A stretch of 64,000 bases of DNA from UBA10449 sp005883585. GTDB taxonomy: Bacteria > Chloroflexota > Dormibacteria > Dormibacterales > Dormibacteraceae. Below the pieces are notes generated by a model. It was not told the origin of the DNA and searched no databases. It worked only from the letters and a program-made list of their open reading frames with translations. The stretch lies in assembly GCA_005883585.1 (NCBI GenBank), contig VBFD01000128.1, positions 1 to 64,000 of the forward strand. The letters run 5' to 3'. Position numbers and translations under genes: made by a program. Position 1 is the first letter of the stretch; each line of letters starts with the position of its first letter. Below, in pieces: positions 52,565 through 61,040 of this stretch.

Positions 52565-53080
52565 ATGGTCATGGAACCTGCGGTGCAGGAGTTCCGTCCG
52601 CTGCCAGGCGAGGATCACGCCACGCCTGCGCTGCCCGAGGTGGCGAGCTGGATTGCCATTTACGAGGAGTTGTCCTCGGTGTTGCGTTTGGTGCTCTCGC
52701 GACTCAATGGAGACCCCCGCGCGAGCGACTTCCAGCGCAACCTGACCTGGGTCGACGAGCGCCTCGCGCTCTGGCGCGACCGTCATCAGGCGCTGGCGGG
52801 AGTGACCATCGATCGGAAGGATCACTCGCTGGTGTTTGGGGGCCGATACCTGAAGCTCACGCGCCGCGAGGCCGACCTGCTCGACTTCCTGATCCGGCAC
52901 CCGGGCCGGCACTTCACGACGAGGCAGCTGACTATTCTCGCCTGGCAGAACTCCCGCCTTTCGGATGCGCAGGTGCGGACCTACATGATGCGGCTGCGCC
53001 GTCGGCTGGGCGAGGTCGGGCTCGCGAGCATGCTCAGCATCGTCCGCAATCGCGGTTATGGCGCGGAGCTGCCGGCTTGA
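52565..53080 (+). CDS. Orphan OmpR-type winged-helix regulator
   Basis: 171 residues. The C-terminal half (about 85-171) is a Trans_reg_C winged helix: YLKLTRREADLLDFLIRHPG, FTTRQLTILAW, VRTYMMRLRRRLGEVG and VRNRGYGAEL. The N-terminal half is helical with no receiver motifs (no acidic pocket, no LLD), so it is not a standard response regulator. AGGAG precedes the ATG. The stop shares a base with the next start. Divergent from cydA, so it may regulate the oxidase. Confidence 0.85.
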   Translation: MVMEPAVQEFRPLPGEDHATPALPEVASWIAIYEELSSVLRLVLSRLNGDPRASDFQRNLTWVDERLALWRDRHQALAGVTIDRKDHSLVFGGRYLKLTRREADLLDFLIRHPGRHFTTRQLTILAWQNSRLSDAQVRTYMMRLRRRLGEVGLASMLSIVRNRGYGAELPA

Positions 53081-53478
53081 TGCCGACCATAGCCGACTCG
53101 ATCGTTTCCGCGCGGCTGCTGGTCGTGCAGTCCAAGCGTCTGATGCTGTCATCGCTCCAGAGACGTTTCCGCCTGCGCGGCGAGGCCTCATTGCGCGAGC
53201 GCACAAACCGCTTCCGAGTCGAGGCCGACCGGGCCGATCACAATTACCGATCCGCCGTATTGAATTTCGGTAAAGCCACGTCTCCCGAGTTCCGTCTGGT
53301 CGCCTATGGCTCGCTGGTGGATCTGGCGGAAACACTCCTTTTCGAGCTGCGCGACACCATCGGTGGCCTGCAGCCTCGCGATCAATTCGAGCTTGCAACC
53401 GAGGTCGAGGTGCTCGAACACTTCATCGCGCAGTGGCGCCGCAACTCTCGGCCGCTGGTGACGCGCGCGGTGGCCTGA
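53080..53478 (+). CDS. Hypothetical protein coupled to winged-helix regulator
   Basis: 132 residues, ATG overlapping the regulator stop (TGATG). Mostly helical and charged, with LVVQSKRLMLSSLQRRFRLR near the start and FELATEVEVLEHFIAQWRR near the end. No membrane segment or signal peptide. Family not recognised. Tight coupling suggests a partner or modulator of the regulator. Confidence 0.65.
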   Translation: MPTIADSIVSARLLVVQSKRLMLSSLQRRFRLRGEASLRERTNRFRVEADRADHNYRSAVLNFGKATSPEFRLVAYGSLVDLAETLLFELRDTIGGLQPRDQFELATEVEVLEHFIAQWRRNSRPLVTRAVA

Positions 53479-53497
53479 CCCGAGCCACCGCCCCGCC

Positions 53498-55333
53498 TCA
53501 GCCGGTCTTCAGCTCCTCCATCACCAGCACGACGCCACCGGCACGCCCGCGGGCGGCCAGCGCTGTGGCGGCGACGCGGCATTTGATGCGCTTGCCCCGC
53601 CTGGTGAGCGCGGTCACCACCTTTTCGTCAGTGGATGGTTTCCCGCGCAGAACTCCGCGGATCATCGCCCGCAGCTCCTTGACCGGCAGGCCGATGTCGA
53701 GGTCGAAGAACGATTCACCGAGGACCTCGTCGGACCGCACCCCCCAAAGGTCCGCGGCGCGTTCGTTCCACACCCGGACGTCCAGGTCGGCGTCTAAGAC
53801 GGCGGCGCCGAGCCGGATGTTGCCCAGGATCGCATGCAAGAAAGTGTTGAGCCGATTCGCCTCGTCCGTGCGCCGCTGCAGCTCGGTGTTGGTGCCCTGC
53901 ATTTCCGCGTTGGTCGACTCGAGCTCCTCGTTCATGGTCTCGAGCTCTTCGTTGGTCGACTGCAGTTCCTCATTGGTCGTCTCAAGCTCCTCGACGGTCG
54001 ACTGCAGCTCTTCGTTCGTGGTCTCGAGCTCTTCGTTGCTCGACTGCAGCTCCTCGTAGGCGGTCTCGACCTCCTGCTTCGATCGATCCAACTCCGCGCG
54101 AAGCGCGGCCTCATTGGTGACGTCGCTGAAGGTCACGCTCGTGCCCACGATCGAACCGCCGTCATCGAACAGCGGCGCGACCTGGACGTCGAAGCGGCGC
54201 AGGGAGCCGTCGGCTGACGGGTGCTCGACGCCTGAGATGGCCACGGAGTGGCGATCCCGAAAGCTCTGGTCGATCGGTCCGCGCAGGTCGACCGGCCGGG
54301 ACGAGAGCTCGAGGTCTTTGAGTGCCCGGCCGATGTCGCCGGCTCGAATGTCGAGGAGCCTGCGTGCGTGCTGGTTGGCGAGAGCCAGGTTTCCAAGTGC
54401 GTCGACCACCATGTGAGCCAGCGGCGACGCCTCGGACGCCAGCTCGTCCAGCCGGATCTGCCGTGGGATCTGATCGCGGTCCTCGGAGCTCCCAGCTTGA
54501 GCCAGGACCATCAGACGCTCTCGGAAAGGCGCCCGCGGTACCTTCCTGAAGATCCGCTGCTTGAGGTCGACCGGCTCGAAGATCGAGCCATGCATGAGCA
54601 GCATCTCGGCTCGGCCGAGAAACAGGTAACCGTCGTCCTCGAGCGCGTAATGGAAGCGCCCCAGGACGCGGCCCTGCGCCTCCGCGGTGAAGTACATGAG
54701 GGTGTTGCGGCAGATCAAGAGATCGAGACGTGAGATGGGCGCGTCCTGCATGAGGTCGTGCCGGCCGAAGATCAATGAGCGCCGCAGCCCAGCCTTGAAG
54801 GCATAGCGGCCGCCCACAGTCTCGAAGTACCGAGCCCGCCGGATCTCGTCGACGGACTCGAGGTCCTTCTCGGAATAGCCTGCCCGTGCCTTTTCGAGTG
54901 CGTCCTCATCGATGTCGGTGGCATAGATCTTGACCCGGCGTAGAAAGGCATCCTGTCCGAGCGCCTCGCAGAAGAGCATGGCCGCGGAGTAGGCCTCTTC
55001 ACCCGATGCGGTGCCGGTGCTCCAGATGCGGATGAGGCCGCTCTTCTCGATGAGCCGCGGCACGATCTTCTTGGCCAGGTAGTCCCATGCCGGAGGATCC
55101 CGAAAGAAATCAGTGACGTTGATGAGGATCTTGTCGAACAGGATCGCGAACTCGTCGCCGTGGACTTGCAGGTAGTCCTGGTAGGCGGCGAAGCTCGTCA
55201 AACCGAGCTCGGTGCAGCGCTTGCCGATGCGGCGGACGATGGTGTTGCGCTTGTAGCCGGTGTAGTCGAAGCCCCGGTTGTCCCGCAGGTAACGGAGCAG
55301 CGCCTCGAACTGTTTGCCGGCCTCCAGGCTCAA
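53498..55333 (-). CDS. CheR-type methyltransferase with PAS domains and long coiled coil
   Basis: 611 residues from a TTG overlapping the CheB stop. The N-terminal CheR domain (1-270) has NRGFDYTGYKRNTIVRRI, INVTDFFRDPPAW, IWSTGTASGEEAYS (AdoMet site) and LLICRNTLMYF. A PAS region follows (about 315-410), then about 50 residues of repeated heptads (SSNEELETTNEELQSTVEEL and similar), then a second PAS (about 480-590). This matches the back half of CheB-CheR-PAS hybrid sensors. No histidine kinase domain is attached. Confidence 0.9.
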   Translation of the reverse strand: MSLEAGKQFEALLRYLRDNRGFDYTGYKRNTIVRRIGKRCTELGLTSFAAYQDYLQVHGDEFAILFDKILINVTDFFRDPPAWDYLAKKIVPRLIEKSGLIRIWSTGTASGEEAYSAAMLFCEALGQDAFLRRVKIYATDIDEDALEKARAGYSEKDLESVDEIRRARYFETVGGRYAFKAGLRRSLIFGRHDLMQDAPISRLDLLICRNTLMYFTAEAQGRVLGRFHYALEDDGYLFLGRAEMLLMHGSIFEPVDLKQRIFRKVPRAPFRERLMVLAQAGSSEDRDQIPRQIRLDELASEASPLAHMVVDALGNLALANQHARRLLDIRAGDIGRALKDLELSSRPVDLRGPIDQSFRDRHSVAISGVEHPSADGSLRRFDVQVAPLFDDGGSIVGTSVTFSDVTNEAALRAELDRSKQEVETAYEELQSSNEELETTNEELQSTVEELETTNEELQSTNEELETMNEELESTNAEMQGTNTELQRRTDEANRLNTFLHAILGNIRLGAAVLDADLDVRVWNERAADLWGVRSDEVLGESFFDLDIGLPVKELRAMIRGVLRGKPSTDEKVVTALTRRGKRIKCRVAATALAARGRAGGVVLVMEELKTG

Positions 55334-55962
55334 TCGAGAGTCTCGCCGCCCAGCAGGGTCATCAGAGCACCCGGAATCTCGTCCAGCGCAAGGATGAAAT
55401 CGACGGCGCCGGTGCGAATTGCAGCCGACGGCATCGAGAAGAACTCGGACGACGCCTCATCCTGCGCGATGACGGTGCCTCCGCGCTGCTTGATGGCGGT
55501 CACGCCCATGGCGCCGTCGCGGCCGCTCCCCGTCAAGACCACCGCGATCGCGTGCGCGCCGAAGGATGCGGCCACCGATTCGAACAGGAGGTCAGCCGAG
55601 GGGCGCACGAAGTTCACTAGCTCGGTCTGCGTCAGGCTGATGCTGCCGTCGCGGTTGATGAGCAGGTGATTGTCGGGCGGCGCCAGGTACACGTGACCCG
55701 TCTGGACGTGCGACCCCGCCACCGCCTGGTGGACCGGGAGCGGGGATCGCCGGCCGATGATCTCGGCCATCAGGCTGCGGTGGCGGGGATCAAGGTGCTG
55801 GACCGCGACGATGCCTGCCCCAAACGATCGCGGCAGGCCGCCGAGGACGCTGCTGAGCGCGGTCAGTCCTCCGGCCGACGCGGCGATGGCCACGATCTCG
55901 AATGGCCGCCGCGGGGCGCGCCGCCGTGGCGCCCGCTCACCCGCCGGCAAGGATCCCCCCAC
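55330..55962 (-). CDS. CheB-type methylesterase domain protein
   Basis: 210 residues if it starts at GTG 55962 (TTG 55950 is possible). The catalytic triad is visible: Ser in IAASAGGLTAL, His in VAVQHLDPRHRS, Asp in VLTGSGRDGAMG. There is no receiver domain, as in the CheB part of CheB-CheR sensor fusions, which here is encoded separately but overlaps cheR by four bases. No chemoreceptor, CheA or CheW gene is in the window, so a role outside chemotaxis is likely. Confidence 0.88.
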   Translation of the reverse strand: MGGSLPAGERAPRRRAPRRPFEIVAIAASAGGLTALSSVLGGLPRSFGAGIVAVQHLDPRHRSLMAEIIGRRSPLPVHQAVAGSHVQTGHVYLAPPDNHLLINRDGSISLTQTELVNFVRPSADLLFESVAASFGAHAIAVVLTGSGRDGAMGVTAIKQRGGTVIAQDEASSEFFSMPSAAIRTGAVDFILALDEIPGALMTLLGGETLD

Positions 55963-56003
55963 CCGATGCCGCCACCCGCCAATGGTACGGTGAGGACCCC
56001 GCG

Positions 56004-57206
56004 GTGAAAGAAGTTGCCAACCGTCTGAGGCGCCTGGCCGAGCTCGCGGTTTCGGTCGGCGTCGATGTGCGGCCAGGGCAGCTCGTTGTCGTCTTCGCCC
56101 AGGTCGAGAATGCACCGCTCGCCCGCGAGATAGCGCGCGCCGCATATCGAGCCGGTGCGTCTCTCGTCGAGTCCAGGTACTTCGATCGGCACTTCACCCG
56201 CGCCTTGATCGAGCTCGGGCCAGAGGCTTCTTTGGGCACGTCGGCGCCTTGGGATATCACGATGCTCAACACGCTGGCTGCCGAGAGGGGCGCATATATA
56301 CAGGTCAGCGGCGATCCCGAGCCTGAGCTGCTGTCCGATCTCGATGGCGCCCGCGTCGGCAGGGCGCGTCCGCGCGACGTCGCGGCCGAGTGGGGCCGCA
56401 TGGTGAGCGAGCGGCTCGTGAGCTGGACGATCGTGGCGGCGCCGAACGCCGGTTGGGCGCGGCAGGTGTTCGGCAAGCCCGACGTGGACACGCTCTGGGA
56501 CGCGGTGGAGAAGGCCGTTCGTCTGGATCGAGCAGATCCCGTCGCGGAGTGGCGTGCGCACATCGCCCGCCTCGACCGCCTCGCGACCGCTCTCAGCAAT
56601 CGGCGTTTCGACTCCTTGCGCTATCGCGGACCCGGAACCGATTTCACCGTCGGCCTCCTGCCGAGTGGTAGGTGGCGATCAGGCAACTTCGAAACCGTGT
56701 TCGGGCACAAGCACGTACCGAACCTCCCCACCGAGGAGGTCTTCACGTGCCCAGACCGGCGGCGCGCGGAAGGCAGGCTTAGAGCCACCCGCCCCCTCGA
56801 GGTGAGCGGCACGCTGGTACGCGATCTCGAGTTCGAGTTTCGCGAGGGAAGGATCGTCGAGGTCCGCGCGCTGAGCGGCGCGGATGTCGTCCGCGCCCAG
56901 CTTGCCACCGACGCCGATGCTGTTCGTCTCGGCGAGGTCTCGCTGGTGGACGGCTCGTCGGAGGTCGGCAAGCTCGGGTTGACGTTCTACAACACGCTGT
57001 TCGATGAGAACGCGACCTGCCACCTCGCATACGGAGACGGCTTCGCGTTTTGCGTCGATGACGAGGCCGACCGGAAGGCGGGATTGAACGACTCGAGCGT
57101 GCACACCGACTTCATGGTCGGCGGACCGGAGGTCGAGGTCGACGGCCGGGAGCCGGGAGGAGCGTGGATCCCGATCCTCCGACAGGACGAGTTCCAGATC
57201 AACTGA
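56004..57206 (+). CDS. Aminopeptidase, M29 family (AmpS-like)
   Basis: 400 residues from a GTG at 56004. M29 features: VGVDVRPGQLVVVFAQVEN near the N-terminus, RYRGPGTDFTVGL, NLPTEEVFTCPDRRRAEG with a metal-binding Glu, LGEVSLVDGSS, and SSVHTDFMVGGPEVEVDG with His/Asp ligands. Cytoplasmic exopeptidase that needs divalent metal. Divergent from cheB by about 40 bases and followed by an SDR gene 19 bases later. Confidence 0.9.
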   Translation: MKEVANRLRRLAELAVSVGVDVRPGQLVVVFAQVENAPLAREIARAAYRAGASLVESRYFDRHFTRALIELGPEASLGTSAPWDITMLNTLAAERGAYIQVSGDPEPELLSDLDGARVGRARPRDVAAEWGRMVSERLVSWTIVAAPNAGWARQVFGKPDVDTLWDAVEKAVRLDRADPVAEWRAHIARLDRLATALSNRRFDSLRYRGPGTDFTVGLLPSGRWRSGNFETVFGHKHVPNLPTEEVFTCPDRRRAEGRLRATRPLEVSGTLVRDLEFEFREGRIVEVRALSGADVVRAQLATDADAVRLGEVSLVDGSSEVGKLGLTFYNTLFDENATCHLAYGDGFAFCVDDEADRKAGLNDSSVHTDFMVGGPEVEVDGREPGGAWIPILRQDEFQIN

Positions 57207-57225
57207 TCGTTTGGGAGGGCACTGA

Positions 57226-58008
57226 ATGGACCTTGGGTTGAAGGGCCGCGTTGTGATCGTCACCGGGGGCGCGTCCAACCTGGGGCGCGCGATCAGTCTT
57301 GGTTTCGCAGAAGAGGGAGCGCGTGTCCTGATCGCCGACATCGACCTCGAGCAGGCCACGAGGGTTGAGGCTGAGGCTCCTGCCGGAACGGTCGTCGCCC
57401 GCCACGCGGACGTGACCGACATGGATTCCATCTCGTCCGCCGTCGAGTTCGCCGTCAAATCGCTCGGAGGAGCCGACGTGCTCGTGAACTGCGCCGGCTG
57501 GACGATCGATCGGCTCTTCATGGAAAAACCACGCAGCGAGTGGGAGCGCGAGATCGCGATCGACACTTGGGGATTCATCAACTCCGTGCGCGCCGTGCTC
57601 GAACCGATGATCGAGCGCGGATACGGTCGCATCGTCTCCATCGGATCGGATGCCGGGCGGGTCGGCGAGTGGCGAGAGGCCGTGTACAGCGGGACAAAGG
57701 CCAGTGTGATCGCCATGTCGAAAGCGATCGCTCGCGAGGTCGGCAAGCACGGCATCACCTTGAACGTCGTATGCCCGGGCCTCGTGCCAGGCACGCCCGC
57801 GACCTCGGGCCGCGAGTCGATGTGGGCGTCGGACCAGGCGCAATTGTTCAGCCCCGAGGCCCTCGAAAAGGCGGCCCGCGGCTATCCCCTGCGCCGCCTC
57901 GGAACTCCGGAGGACGTTGTGCCGGCGGTTCTGCTGCTGGCATCGGACCGAGCGTCCTACATCACCGGCCAGACGCTGTCGGTCAGCGGCGGCTACAGCA
58001 TGATCTGA
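57226..58008 (+). CDS. Short-chain dehydrogenase/reductase
   Basis: 260 residues. Cofactor loop VTGGASNLGRAISLGFAEEG, LIADIDLEQA with an Asp favouring NAD(H), NCAGW, catalytic Ser in IVSIGSDAG and YSGTKASVIAM with Tyr-x3-Lys, and the C-terminal TGQTLSVSGGYSMI. GGGAGG lies upstream of the ATG. Substrate unknown. Ends convergently with the LLM gene, overlapping by 16 bases. Confidence 0.92.
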   Translation: MDLGLKGRVVIVTGGASNLGRAISLGFAEEGARVLIADIDLEQATRVEAEAPAGTVVARHADVTDMDSISSAVEFAVKSLGGADVLVNCAGWTIDRLFMEKPRSEWEREIAIDTWGFINSVRAVLEPMIERGYGRIVSIGSDAGRVGEWREAVYSGTKASVIAMSKAIAREVGKHGITLNVVCPGLVPGTPATSGRESMWASDQAQLFSPEALEKAARGYPLRRLGTPEDVVPAVLLLASDRASYITGQTLSVSGGYSMI

Positions 58009-58991
58009 TCGAGGACCTGACTTCGACTCTTTCGCCAGCGATCGACTCGATCGCGGCCGGCAAGAGGAAGGATGAACGCGTCGATCCCCGTGGCCCGAAG
58101 GGCTCGCAGCCGCTCAGCGCACTCGGCCGGCGTACCAACGATCGCGAGAGCACGCGTGAGATCGTCTGAGATCGCGGCGCTGTGTCGCGCCCTTGTGGAC
58201 AGATGCTCCGCATAGTCGTACGAGTCCGCGCTTCGCCGGATCTCGTCGTTGAACGGACGCAGGCTGTCTGGAAGCTCTTTGAAATGGGCCAACAACCGCG
58301 ACTGCGTGGCCGCCCACGACCGTACCTCGTCGAGCCCGGCCGCGAGCGTGCCTGCGACTGACATGGTCGCCACGAAGGCGACCTCGAAATCCGCTCGGGA
58401 GCGATTCGCGGTCTTCAGGCCGTTCTCGATCCAGCCGACCTGGCGCCGAACCATGTCCGGCTGTGCCGGCCCCATCACGATGGCGCCGTCAGCGAGCCTG
58501 CCCGCCAGGTCGCACATCCTCTCCTGGCTGACCGCGAGATAAATCGGTACGGTCGCGGCCACGTGCGGTAGGCGATATTGCCGGCCGCCGAGCTCCCCTT
58601 GCCGGCCGCCCAGCACCGCTCTAAAAAAGTTGATCGCCTCCTCCACCTCCGCCACCTTTTGCGGTTTCAGGCCCACCCCGTAGAGAGCCGAGTCGCCTGC
58701 ACCGAGCCCCAGAAAAGCGCGGCCATGAGAGATCTCGCCGATAGCCGCAATCGCGTTGGCCGTCACCGTCGGATGGCGCGTGACCGCGTTCGTGACGCCT
58801 GTTCCCAATCCCATCCGCTTTGTGCTCATTGCGGCGACAGCGAGGCCGACGTATGCGTCTTTCATCGCCAGCTGGGAGTCGATGACCCAGATCCGACGCA
58901 CGCCTTCAGCCTCGAGCGCCGCCACGAACTCAGACCAGCTCTCGAGCGACTGGCGCGGACTGATCCCCACGCTCACGTCGAACGCGGTCAT
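57993..58991 (-). CDS. LLM-class oxidoreductase, F420/Mer-like
   Basis: 332 residues with the luciferase-like TIM barrel. GTGVTNAVTRHPTVTANAIA and GRAFLGLGAGDSALYGVGL are typical of F420-dependent Mer-type members; VPIYLAVSQERMCDLAGRLA follows. ATG at 58991 overlaps the hydrolase stop. Last gene of the NCS1/hydroxylase/ligase operon. Likely an F420- or FMN-dependent oxidation or reduction of the operon's substrate. Confidence 0.9.
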   Translation of the reverse strand: MTAFDVSVGISPRQSLESWSEFVAALEAEGVRRIWVIDSQLAMKDAYVGLAVAAMSTKRMGLGTGVTNAVTRHPTVTANAIAAIGEISHGRAFLGLGAGDSALYGVGLKPQKVAEVEEAINFFRAVLGGRQGELGGRQYRLPHVAATVPIYLAVSQERMCDLAGRLADGAIVMGPAQPDMVRRQVGWIENGLKTANRSRADFEVAFVATMSVAGTLAAGLDEVRSWAATQSRLLAHFKELPDSLRPFNDEIRRSADSYDYAEHLSTRARHSAAISDDLTRALAIVGTPAECAERLRALRATGIDAFILPLAGRDRVDRWRKSRSQVLDQIML

Positions 58992-59773
58992 GTGGCGAGG
59001 AACGCGTTCATCGAGCCGGCCAGCTCGCGCGGCTTCTCGACTGCTATCGGGTGTCCGGCCCCAGGTATGACCTCCAGCCGACTGCCTTTGATGCCGGCGG
59101 CGATGATCTCGGCCGCCTTCGGCGGGCAATGTCGGTCCAGCTCTGACGCCACGATCAGGGTGGGAGCTGAAATGCGCCCCAGCTCGGGGTCGAGCGGCGC
59201 CGCGTTCAGCGCCGCCATCGCGGCACAGGCATTGCCGAAACCCAGCGGATCCGCTGTCGCCTGCCGCCTGATGAATAAGCCGGCGTCCAGCTCGGAAGGC
59301 GCGTCGGCGTAGACATCGGCGGTGTCGCGATCCAGCGAGGCCCGCAGCTCCGGATCCTCTTGCTCGACCATCTCGACGCGCCGGCGGTACCAATCGGCGG
59401 CCGTCCTGCCGACCCGGCTCGAGGTCGCCACCAGCACCAGGCGCTTGACCAATTCCGGGTGGTCGATCGCCATACGCATCGCTATCGTGCCGCCAAGCGA
59501 GAAGCCTGCGACATCGGCAATGCCGACACCCATGGATTTCATGAGCAAGGCAAGGTCGGTAGCAAGCTGAGTCAGCGTGCGGTCGGGCCGGCCGAGGCTG
59601 GTTTCGCCGTGACCCCTCAGGTCGTACATGAGCACACGATGCCGGAGCACGAGATCGGGAAGTGTCCGGCGCCAGGCCCTGTGATCGTCGGCCAATCCGT
59701 GAATCAGGACTAGAGGCTCGCCGCGCCCAACCTCGAACCAGGCCACGTCGATGTCGTTACAACGCGCGCGCAT
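58988..59773 (-). CDS. Alpha/beta hydrolase
   Basis: 261 residues. LVLIHGLADDHRAWR (oxyanion), YDLRGHGETSL, the nucleophile elbow GFSLGGTIAM, a late Asp in ASELDRHCPP and His in GAGHPIAVEKP. The ATG at 59773 overlaps the end of the AMP ligase gene by 17 bases. Resembles enol-lactone/aminoacrylate-type hydrolases of ring-catabolic operons. Confidence 0.92.
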   Translation of the reverse strand: MRARCNDIDVAWFEVGRGEPLVLIHGLADDHRAWRRTLPDLVLRHRVLMYDLRGHGETSLGRPDRTLTQLATDLALLMKSMGVGIADVAGFSLGGTIAMRMAIDHPELVKRLVLVATSSRVGRTAADWYRRRVEMVEQEDPELRASLDRDTADVYADAPSELDAGLFIRRQATADPLGFGNACAAMAALNAAPLDPELGRISAPTLIVASELDRHCPPKAAEIIAAGIKGSRLEVIPGAGHPIAVEKPRELAGSMNAFLAT

Positions 59774-61040
59774 GTTCGCTCAGCACCTTGCGATTCACCT
59801 TGCCCGGGCCCGACAGCGGAAGCTCGTCAAGATGATGGATTCTCTCCGGCCACTTGTATCGAGCCAGCCCACGCTCGGTGAGAAATCGGTCGAGCTCCTC
59901 TTCTGCCAGGTCACCGACGATGAACGCGACAGGTACTTCGCCAAGGTCAGGGTCTGGGCGCCCGACGACGCAGACATCCACCACGGCTGGATGTGTGCGC
60001 AGCATCGACTCGATCTCGTACGGGTTGATGTTCGCTCCGCCCCTGATGATGATGTCCTTGACCCGGCCGACGACATGCAGATATCCCGCGTCGTCGACGA
60101 AGCCGAGGTCGCCCATGTGCGCCCACCCGTCGGCCGCATACGGACCGAAGTCTTCGCCCCAGTACCGATCCTGCACGAGGTCGCCCCGCATGCAGATCTC
60201 CCCAATGCCGCGGCCGACTGTGTCGGCCGCTGGGCCATCAAGGATCTGCCACTCGGCGCGCTCCGCGACCTCGGGGGGCAGCGGGGCGCCGGCGACCGCC
60301 ACGGCGCGCAATGACGATGGTGCGTGAACCGGCTGGTTCAACATCCTGATCACATTGGTCGGCACTCCGACCAACACCGTAGCCCCTGATTGGGCCGCGA
60401 CGTCGAGGCAATGCTCGGGCGTCCAGTGCTGGTCACGGAGCATCACCAGCGCCGCCCCCGCGCGAAGACAGTAGAGGCACATGCCGCCGATGCCCTGGGT
60501 GAGGGGCGTCATTGGAAGCACGCGATCGTCCTCGGTGATCTCGAGCCTCGACGTGAAGCCCTCGAAAGTGACCTGTTTGAGGCGGGCCGACAGCGACGCG
60601 AGCTTCGGCATGCCGGTCGTGCCCGATGTCATCGCGATCTCGACGATCCGATCCGGTTTGGGATCCAGGGTGGGCGGCTGGGACGAGCCGGCGGCCGCGA
60701 GGCCATCCAGGTCGGCGCTTGTGACAGTGAGAACGGGCTCTGTCTTCTCGTATAGCCAGCGCAGCTCGTGCTCGCCAAGGCCCATCGGCATCGGGAGTAT
60801 CACCGCGCCGATGCCGGGGATCGCGAGCTCGAGCGCGACGTACTGCCACACATTGGGCAGCCGGACTCCGACGACATCGCCGCTCCTCACGCCTCGGCCG
60901 GCGAGGGAGCGCTGGAAATGCCGTACGTGTACGAGCAGCTCCTCGAACTCGATCTCGCGGCCGTCCCACACGGCGGTGGCGTGCGGACGGCGCCGTGCGT
61001 TCCACTCGAGGTAGCTGACCGGGTCGTATAGCTCCTTCAC
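59757..61040 (-). CDS. AMP-dependent acyl-CoA ligase, internally shortened
   Basis: 427 residues from a GTG at 61040, against a usual 490-550. The N-terminal part is normal (DPVSYLEWNARRRPHATAVW; P-loop MTSGTTGMPKLASLS; VLVGVPTNVIRMLN). After APLPPEVAERAEWQILDG it jumps to PAADTVGR and GIGEICMRGD, so the conserved Y-G-x-T-E motif and about 50 flanking residues are missing. The C-terminal part is again normal (GWAHMGDLGFVDDAGYLHV; IRGGANINPYEIE; PLSGPGKVNRKVL). The missing motif contacts AMP, so activity is doubtful. The frame is kept, which argues against a random sequencing slip. Confidence 0.85.
   Translation of the reverse strand: MKELYDPVSYLEWNARRRPHATAVWDGREIEFEELLVHVRHFQRSLAGRGVRSGDVVGVRLPNVWQYVALELAIPGIGAVILPMPMGLGEHELRWLYEKTEPVLTVTSADLDGLAAAGSSQPPTLDPKPDRIVEIAMTSGTTGMPKLASLSARLKQVTFEGFTSRLEITEDDRVLPMTPLTQGIGGMCLYCLRAGAALVMLRDQHWTPEHCLDVAAQSGATVLVGVPTNVIRMLNQPVHAPSSLRAVAVAGAPLPPEVAERAEWQILDGPAADTVGRGIGEICMRGDLVQDRYWGEDFGPYAADGWAHMGDLGFVDDAGYLHVVGRVKDIIIRGGANINPYEIESMLRTHPAVVDVCVVGRPDPDLGEVPVAFIVGDLAEEELDRFLTERGLARYKWPERIHHLDELPLSGPGKVNRKVLSEHARAL

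Noticed and set aside
53890..54090. Tandem DNA repeats within the CheR-PAS gene
   Set aside because: The repetition follows the heptad coiled coil of the protein (NEELETT/NEELQST units), normal for this family, not a mobile or CRISPR repeat.
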